From Pseudomonadota bacterium (lineage in GTDB: Bacteria; BMS3Abin14): a stretch of 12,836 nucleotides of DNA. Made by a program: the position numbers and the translations under genes. The notes below the pieces were generated by a model, which worked only from the letters and a program-made list of their open reading frames with translations, was not told the DNA's origin and did not search any database. The stretch lies in NCBI GenBank assembly GCA_016937135.1, contig JAFGWO010000047.1, forward strand, positions 1 through 12,836. The letters are read 5' to 3'. Of this stretch, positions 7,556 through 12,836 are shown piece after piece (positions within the stretch are counted from its first letter, which is position 1; the number at the start of each line of letters is the position of its first letter).

Positions 7556-8829
7556 CAAGATTCTCCTTTCGTAGGGGAAGGTTCCCCGCAGAAAGATCTG
7601 AAAAATTCCTTTTCCGTGACGGTCTCTTGATTCCCGGTTGTAAAATCCCTGATCTGAAGGGTCCCTGACCGCATTTCATCGTCCCCCAGTATGATCACCC
7701 GGGCAGCCCCTGTTTTTCCGGCCTGCCTCATCTGAGCCTTGAGACTTTTCTCCTCGAGATCTATTCCAACGGCCTTGCTGGCGGCCCTGAGTCTCTCGGC
7801 AAGTCGAAGGACCGGGGTTCGGGAAGCGGGGGTGGCAGCGGCCACAAAAAAATCGAGGGACGGCGAGGGCCGGCTTTCCCAATCCATCAGCATGGCCAGC
7901 CTCTCTACACCCAGGGCAAAACCGATCCCCGGGGCATCGCCGCCCATTTCAGCGGCAAGGAAGTCATAGCGGCCCCCTGCCGCGACAGCGCTTTGGGCTC
8001 CAAGGCGGTCGCACACCGCCTCAAAGGCGGTCCTGCTGTAATAGTCGAGTCCCCTCACGATGCCGGGATCAACCGTGGAAACAACACCTGCGGCCTCAAG
8101 GACCTCCTGGACTTTGGAAAAATGTTCCCGGCAATCCGCACAGAGAAAAGAGAGCATTCCCGGGGCCCCGTCCATCGCCTCCCGACACGAAGGCACCTTG
8201 CAGTCCAGGACCCGGAGAGGGTTCACAGTGATCCTTCGCACACAATTCGAGCAGAGGTCTTCCTCGACTCCCTCGAGAAAATCCACCAGGGCCTGCCGAT
8301 AAACCGGACGGCATGAGGGACACCCGAGGGAGTTCACCAGGATCCTCACATCATCGACCCCCATTTTATTGAAAAAACGGGAAAGGAGGGTTATCACCTC
8401 GGCATCGACCAACGGACCTGCGCCTCCTATAGCTTCAAGGCCGATCTGGTAGAATTGCCTGTAGCGGCCCTTTTGAGGCCGTTCATACCGGAACATCGGC
8501 CCGTGATAGAAGATCTTGGCAATGCCGCCCTGGGCGCTCCATCCTCCCTCAAGGTAGGCCCTCATGGCGGATGCGGTCCCTTCCGGCCTCAAGGTGAGGC
8601 TCGTGCCGTTCCGGTCCTGGAAAGTATACATCTCTTTCTCGACGATATCGGTCCCCTCACCGATCCCCCGGGCGAAAAGCTCTGTTGGCTCCAGAATCGG
8701 GAGACGGACCTCCCTGTAGCCATAAAGGGAAAAATGATCCCTGGCCTGGTCCTCAATAAAACGGTGACGATAGGCTTCATCGGGGCCAATATCCCGAAAT
8801 CCCCTGATTGCCCTGATTGAAATGCTCAA
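7555..8829 (-). CDS. hisS: Histidyl-tRNA synthetase
   Basis: A 424-residue class II synthetase charging tRNA(His). Seen are the N-terminal AIRGFRDIGPDE, motif 1 region ending in LPILEP (43-48), LRPEGTA (80-86), motif 2 FRYERPQKGRYRQFYQIG (113-130), the HisA motif GLDYYSRTAFE (260-270), HisB AAGGRYDFL (283-291), motif 3 GIGFALGVERLAML (301-314) and a C-terminal anticodon-binding domain. The insertion domain carries eight cysteines in a paired pattern (170/173, 193/196, 210/215, 230/233), suggesting metal binding; this pattern occurs in a subset of bacterial HisRS. The start is TTG at 8827-8829: no ATG precedes the conserved N-terminus, and GGGAG lies ten bases upstream, just after the stop of the upstream gene. 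Its stop overlaps the start of the DUF4388-REC gene. Confidence 0.97.
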   Translation of the reverse strand: MSISIRAIRGFRDIGPDEAYRHRFIEDQARDHFSLYGYREVRLPILEPTELFARGIGEGTDIVEKEMYTFQDRNGTSLTLRPEGTASAMRAYLEGGWSAQGGIAKIFYHGPMFRYERPQKGRYRQFYQIGLEAIGGAGPLVDAEVITLLSRFFNKMGVDDVRILVNSLGCPSCRPVYRQALVDFLEGVEEDLCSNCVRRITVNPLRVLDCKVPSCREAMDGAPGMLSFLCADCREHFSKVQEVLEAAGVVSTVDPGIVRGLDYYSRTAFEAVCDRLGAQSAVAAGGRYDFLAAEMGGDAPGIGFALGVERLAMLMDWESRPSPSLDFFVAAATPASRTPVLRLAERLRAASKAVGIDLEEKSLKAQMRQAGKTGAARVIILGDDEMRSGTLQIRDFTTGNQETVTEKEFFRSFCGEPSPTKGES

Positions 8830-8844
8830 ACCCGTGCTTCTCCC

Positions 8845-10275
8845 TTAATCCGGCGCCGGATCCATCCTTCCGTCCAGAGTGTTTTCCCCGGGAGTCGCGA
8901 CGTAGACCACGTTCTTCCGGCCGTATTTTCCTTTATACATGGCATCGTCGGCAAGGTGGAGAAGCTCCACCTTGTTCACGCCATGCTCCGGATAGGATGC
9001 CACGCCAATGGAAATAGTGAGCCTGATCCGGTAGTTTTCCTCTTCGAGGAAAACATGCTCCTCCACCATCTGGCGAATCCTTTCGGCGACGATCATGGCG
9101 CCCTTCGAGTTGGTGTCCGTCAGAACGATGATATACTCATCGCCTCCGTAGCGGGCGACCGCGTCCACCTTTCTCACCGCGTTTTTCAGAAGACCGGCCA
9201 TCTCCACGAGGATTTTGCTGCCGAGGAGGTGTCCGTGATGATCATTGACTTTTTTGAAGGAATCCAGATCCAGGAACAGGACCGACATCGAGGATTTCAA
9301 ACGTTGTGCCCGGACCAGTTCCCGGTCAAGAATATTGTTTAAATATCTGTAGTTGAAGACGCTCGTCAGATCATCCGTGATCGTCAGGATCTTTGCTTTT
9401 GAATAAAGGAGGGCATTTTCCAGTGCCCCGTTGGCCTGCTCGCAAAGAAAGGAGGCAACCCTCTTCTCCCTTTCCCCGAAAGCCCCTGCCCTCTCGGTGT
9501 CGAAAAAAACCACCATGCCGACCAGATCCCCCTTGTTGCGCAATGGAATAAAAAGGAGGGACTGGATCGGATCCGTGCTGGAACGGTACTTGATGCTGAC
9601 GGGCGAGGCACTGTCGATCACCTGAGGCACGTTGATCCCGGCCAGTTCATCCCGGTATTCCTCAAACAGTCTCCGGTCGATTTCCTTGTTCTCCCCGGCG
9701 TCGAACCCCTCCGAGAGGATGATGCTGGATTCGCCGTTCTCATGGTCTATGACGTAGAGAAACCCACGGGTCGCCCCGATTTCCTGGATCATGAGATCGA
9801 ATATGAGGTGATAGAGCTCCTCAATCTCGATGGTCCTCGAAATCCGGCTGCTGACGCCGTAGAGCTTCAGGCTGTTTTTAAGCTCCTTGTTTTCCTCCGC
9901 CAGCTTAGCCTGGTCAAGGGCCCGGCGGACAACGATCTTGAATTCATCCGGATTGAGGGGTTTGCTGATGTAATCCAGGGCACCCATTTTCATGGCCTTG
10001 ACGGCATTCTGGACCGTCCCGAACCCGGTGATAAGGATCATTTTCAGACCGGGCGCCTCCAGGCGAAGAAGCTCCATGAAATCCAGACCGCTTTTCCCCG
10101 GCATCACCATATCCGAAATGACGAGGTCGATTTTTCCCTGCCGGACGATATTCATGGCGGAGTCGACGTCCTGGGCCTCGAATACCTCAAGATCGCCATC
10201 CTCTTCGAGGATCTGGCGGCAGAACTCCCGGGAAAATCGGTCGTCATCAACGACCAGGATCCTGGAAATGGCCAT
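8845..10275 (-). CDS. Response regulator with GAF and GGDEF domains (probable diguanylate cyclase)
   Basis: A 476-residue cytoplasmic protein with three domains. The receiver (about 4-122) has D10/D11, phospho-acceptor D55, T83 and K105; its sequence TGFGTVQNAVKAMKMGALDYISKP is like NtrC-family receivers. A GAF domain (about 150-290) follows, then a GGDEF domain (about 298-460) with active-site GGDEY at 377-381 and an intact RxxD inhibitory site (R368-D371) five residues before it. It should make cyclic di-GMP from GTP when phosphorylated, with product feedback. The partner kinase is not in the window. The ATG at 10273-10275 has GGGAG six bases upstream and fits the receiver N-terminus; the frame extends further upstream into comEC, but that part has no family similarity. 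It lies 55 bases after comEC, in an AT-rich gap with only a weak promoter candidate, and 15 bases before hisS. Confidence 0.94.
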   Translation of the reverse strand: MAISRILVVDDDRFSREFCRQILEEDGDLEVFEAQDVDSAMNIVRQGKIDLVISDMVMPGKSGLDFMELLRLEAPGLKMILITGFGTVQNAVKAMKMGALDYISKPLNPDEFKIVVRRALDQAKLAEENKELKNSLKLYGVSSRISRTIEIEELYHLIFDLMIQEIGATRGFLYVIDHENGESSIILSEGFDAGENKEIDRRLFEEYRDELAGINVPQVIDSASPVSIKYRSSTDPIQSLLFIPLRNKGDLVGMVVFFDTERAGAFGEREKRVASFLCEQANGALENALLYSKAKILTITDDLTSVFNYRYLNNILDRELVRAQRLKSSMSVLFLDLDSFKKVNDHHGHLLGSKILVEMAGLLKNAVRKVDAVARYGGDEYIIVLTDTNSKGAMIVAERIRQMVEEHVFLEEENYRIRLTISIGVASYPEHGVNKVELLHLADDAMYKGKYGRKNVVYVATPGENTLDGRMDPAPD

Positions 10276-10330
10276 GGGCTCTCCCTGAATGTAACTTACC
10301 AAAATTAATAGGAAATAACACTTTTCAGTA

Positions 10331-12718
10331 TCAGAACGGACATGCGATGTCAACAAGAGTCGCCGGACCGCCAGAAGGACTTCGAGGTGTCTTTGCGGCC
10401 TGGATCCCCGATTGAGTTTTGATCCCGAAACAGATGCCCTTCCCGACTCCCGTAAAAAAACAGGGGATTCCCCTGGTTTCAAACCAGTCCACCACTTCGG
10501 GGGCAGGCAGCGCAGAGCCGTCGCCCGGGGGCGGCGCGGGAATAACCCCGATCAGGTTTCGGTCTTTTGCCAGACTCGATATCCTCCCTTCGAGTTCCGC
10601 GGGTGGGAATCCGTTCCGGCTTCCATGGTGAGGGATTTTCATCAGATTCATCCCGCTCACGCGGGGAAGGGCGTCGGAAACCTGATCCCATGACGCATCT
10701 CCCGTGAAAAGGGCCTCGATCCCCCCTCCCTTGACATACAGCTGAAGGGAACCCTCATTTTCCCCCCAATCCGGGGTCCACCCGGGGGAAGGCCCAAGAA
10801 CGGTGAAACGAAGGTCTCCGGCAACAATCTCGTCACCCATGGCGAGGGAAACAACTCCCACATCCGCAGGAAGAGAACCTAGTATGGAGGTCCATCTTCC
10901 GGGATCCTTTTCCACATAAGGAAGGAAAAGTGTTTTTATCGCCCACCTGCGGGCGATCTCCTCAAAACCCCCGATATGATCGGGGTGGGCATGGGTCAGA
11001 AAAACAGCGTCTATTTTCCTGGTTCCCATTCCGGCGAGGGCGGACGCCACGGGCGAAACCCGGCCAGGGCCTGGCGGGTTGCCCGTATCGACAAGGATAG
11101 TGGTTGATCCATGCTTTAAAATGGCCGCATCCGCCTGACCGACCCGGGGAAAACAGACCACCGTCCTGTCGGATAAAAAAACCTCGTGGACATATTCAAA
11201 ACCGGCACTGAAAAGAACGACCCCGAGAAAAAGAACGAGCCCTGAGGGGAGTGTGAACCGCATCATCTTCCAGACCGCCAGGGCAACCAGACAGCAAAGG
11301 GTGGCCGCCAGGCACCCCGTTCCGGAAAGAATCACAAAGGAGTATTCGAAAGAGGAGACCCAGGTCAGGAAGCCAAGGACCGGATCGGCCAATGCACACC
11401 AGAATTTAACCAGGAGCTCTGATGGAACAGGCGCAAAACAGGCCGCCAGGACCACCAGGACAGCGAAGGGAATAAGGACCGTCCCGAAAACGGCCCCGGC
11501 CGCGATGTTGGATAGAGGGGAAACAAGGGGGATCCCCTTTGAGTACCAAACGGACAGGGGAAGGGTAAACAGCATGGCCCCCACCGTTGCCCCCAATGCT
11601 TTCCCTGTCCATCCCCTTCCTCCGTCAAAAGCGCAAAGGATTCCCAGAACGGCCCCGGCAGACAAAAGGAGGGAGGGATCCGGCTGATCGCGGGGGCTGA
11701 GGCAGGCGATGAGCACAACGCACCATGCCAGCATGGAGTAGGAATCCCCGAGGCGCCTGAAAATACCCCTCGCCCAGACGAGAAGAAGGAACACCGCGGC
11801 CCGGAGGGCCGAGGAGCTGATGCCCGCCAGGGACAGGTAGGCCCAAAGGGTTGCGATGCCCAGAACCGGTATCAGAAGCCTTTTCCAGCCGGTCCTGTCG
11901 GCGCCCGCCAACATCGTGCACAGACGCACCAGGAGGATCACGGGAAGGACGGCCGAAAAAAGGTGGACACCGGAAACCGCAAGGAAATGATAGACCCCAG
12001 TCCGGCTCAGAATGGTTTTGAGGGAATTGGAAACCCGCCATCGTTCTCCCAGGCAGATGGCCCCAAGCAGCCCAGCGGTTGGGTCACGGGATCGGTCAAG
12101 GACCTCTGAAAGCCTTTCGCGACCGCGCTGAATCAATGGAAAAACAGGAGGATGGACAATGATGGCCCCCTCCCCTGCGCGGCCCCGGACCTGTCTGCCC
12201 CTGACGTCACCTGGAGGGGAGGTTCCCATAACGGCCCTGATCCGGATCCTGCTTCCGGGGGGAGGCACGTCCGACCCGGAAACTCCGATGATCACTTTGG
12301 CCCGGAAAGGTGATCTCTCAAGCCAGAGAACATCCCTGACCCGTAACTCCATATCCACGTTTCCGAACCTGCCGGGGGTCGTTTTTACGACTGTGCCCTC
12401 AAGGGTGATATCCGACCCCGCGAGGATATGTCTCTTTCGATGCGCCTCCAGCCTTATATTTTCCAAGAGGATGCCCCCCGTCATTCCCACGGCGGCCAGG
12501 GTTATCGGGGTTGGACATACAAGGGAGGCAAGGCCGAATCCTGGAAAAATGAACGGGATCCAGCGTCCGGAATCCGGAAGGATGAAGTTGCCAAAAAAAC
12601 TTCCCGTCAGGATGGAAACGGCAAGGACAAAGGCAGGAAAGCTTAGTGACCCACGGCTTCGGGGGGTTTCCCGGTGTCGGGCTGACGATATCATCACCCC
12701 GGCTAAAGCAAACCACAT
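10331..12718 (-). CDS. comEC: ComEC/Rec2-type DNA internalisation channel
   Basis: A 795-residue membrane protein that in naturally competent bacteria carries single-stranded DNA across the inner membrane. Order: two N-terminal membrane segments (about 27-45 and 55-85), an OB-like DUF4131 region (about 95-190), the polytopic Competence domain (about 205-505) with the conserved LSRTGVYHFLAVSGVHLF at 237-254, then a C-terminal metallo-beta-lactamase domain. The latter has HAHPDH at 576-581, FTGD at 671-674 and HHGS at 697-700. The usual VGQGDA strand reads VGQADA (526-531) and is preceded by Arg instead of Asp. Length matches the family. The start is uncertain: ATG 12716-12718 has a poor ribosome site, the next ATG is eight codons in, and the frame stays open upstream into the terminator at 12745-12771. 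Presence of comEC alone does not prove competence. Confidence 0.93.
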   Translation of the reverse strand: MWFALAGVMISSARHRETPRSRGSLSFPAFVLAVSILTGSFFGNFILPDSGRWIPFIFPGFGLASLVCPTPITLAAVGMTGGILLENIRLEAHRKRHILAGSDITLEGTVVKTTPGRFGNVDMELRVRDVLWLERSPFRAKVIIGVSGSDVPPPGSRIRIRAVMGTSPPGDVRGRQVRGRAGEGAIIVHPPVFPLIQRGRERLSEVLDRSRDPTAGLLGAICLGERWRVSNSLKTILSRTGVYHFLAVSGVHLFSAVLPVILLVRLCTMLAGADRTGWKRLLIPVLGIATLWAYLSLAGISSSALRAAVFLLLVWARGIFRRLGDSYSMLAWCVVLIACLSPRDQPDPSLLLSAGAVLGILCAFDGGRGWTGKALGATVGAMLFTLPLSVWYSKGIPLVSPLSNIAAGAVFGTVLIPFAVLVVLAACFAPVPSELLVKFWCALADPVLGFLTWVSSFEYSFVILSGTGCLAATLCCLVALAVWKMMRFTLPSGLVLFLGVVLFSAGFEYVHEVFLSDRTVVCFPRVGQADAAILKHGSTTILVDTGNPPGPGRVSPVASALAGMGTRKIDAVFLTHAHPDHIGGFEEIARRWAIKTLFLPYVEKDPGRWTSILGSLPADVGVVSLAMGDEIVAGDLRFTVLGPSPGWTPDWGENEGSLQLYVKGGGIEALFTGDASWDQVSDALPRVSGMNLMKIPHHGSRNGFPPAELEGRISSLAKDRNLIGVIPAPPPGDGSALPAPEVVDWFETRGIPCFFTGVGKGICFGIKTQSGIQAAKTPRSPSGGPATLVDIACPF

Positions 12719-12744
12719 GCCAGGGAAAAAGGACGATATCCAAT

Positions 12745-12771
12745 AAAAAAGGCGGCCGGAAAGGCCGCCTT
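12745..12771 (-). terminator. Intrinsic terminator after the gene at the right edge
   Basis: On the minus strand AAGGCGGCC, a five-base loop, then GGCCGCCTT form a perfect 9-bp stem (plus 12749-12771) overlapping a run of six T residues (12750-12745). It begins 17 bases after the stop of the partial gene at the right edge and ends only 27 bases before the comEC start, so it separates comEC from that upstream gene. Confidence 0.88.
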
Positions 12772-12787
12772 CTGTGCGATGTAAATC

Positions 12788-12836
12788 CTATTTTTTACCC
12801 AGAAGCTTATCAATGAAGCCCTTTTTCCTGGGCTCC
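12788..12836 (-). CDS. C-terminus of an unidentified gene, cut by window edge
   Basis: Reading minus from the right edge gives fifteen residues, EPRKKGFIDKLLGKK, ending at a TAG at 12788-12790. I cannot identify the protein. The lysine-rich amphipathic tail and the perfect terminator 17 bases downstream suggest a real gene end rather than a random open stretch. Confidence 0.5.
   Translation of the reverse strand, partial: EPRKKGFIDKLLGKK

Noticed and set aside
10276..10482. 69-residue N-terminal extension of the REC-GAF-GGDEF protein
   Set aside because: It overlaps the end of comEC and has no receiver similarity; the ATG at 10275 has its own ribosome site directly before the receiver domain.
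170..12800. CRISPR arrays, insertion sequences, tRNA or rRNA genes
   Set aside because: I found no repeated spaced units, no transposase-like frames, no terminal inverted repeats flanking a gene and no cloverleaf-like segments in the gaps.

Overview
This 12.8 kb window is a compact, GC-rich bacterial chromosome segment. Every gene I can support lies on the minus strand, so it reads from the right edge to the left. An oxygen-sensitive two-subunit class I fumarase, an LDH-like malate dehydrogenase, succinyl-CoA synthetase, a non-discriminating-looking AspRS, and receiver proteins carrying DUF4388 and GGDEF domains fit an anaerobic or microaerophilic bacterium. Desulfobacterota (former Deltaproteobacteria) or a related lineage is my best guess, but no rRNA or other phylogenetic marker is present to prove it.

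Right part (12836 down to 3974): the C-terminus of an unidentified gene with a strong intrinsic terminator, then comEC (DNA-uptake channel), a REC-GAF-GGDEF response regulator, hisS, a DUF4388-REC-GAF-like regulator and aspS. Gaps are 0 to 55 nt and the hisS stop overlaps the next start, so this looks like one transcription unit. It ends in a bulged hairpin plus T6 directly after aspS. Two signalling genes are interleaved with the two aminoacyl-tRNA synthetase genes. Three genes in the window (aspS, hisS and the fumarase beta subunit) start with TTG, each placed by a Shine-Dalgarno sequence or family alignment.

Middle (4029 to 3546): a 484-base stretch without protein genes holds the most interesting signals. 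Past the aspS terminator there is a good sigma70-type promoter (TTGACA, 18 nt, CATACT). Its -10 and start site are covered by a 16-bp perfect palindrome. About 130 nt further on is a strong terminator, followed by a separate 22-bp perfect palindrome and a purine-rich leader into mdh. This is either a repressible small RNA gene or an attenuated leader for the TCA operon.

Left part (3545 to 1): a TCA-cycle operon, mdh, fumarase alpha, fumarase beta and sucC, with sucC running off the left edge (sucD would be expected next). Together these enzymes interconvert oxaloacetate, malate and fumarate, and succinate and succinyl-CoA, in either the oxidative or the reductive direction.
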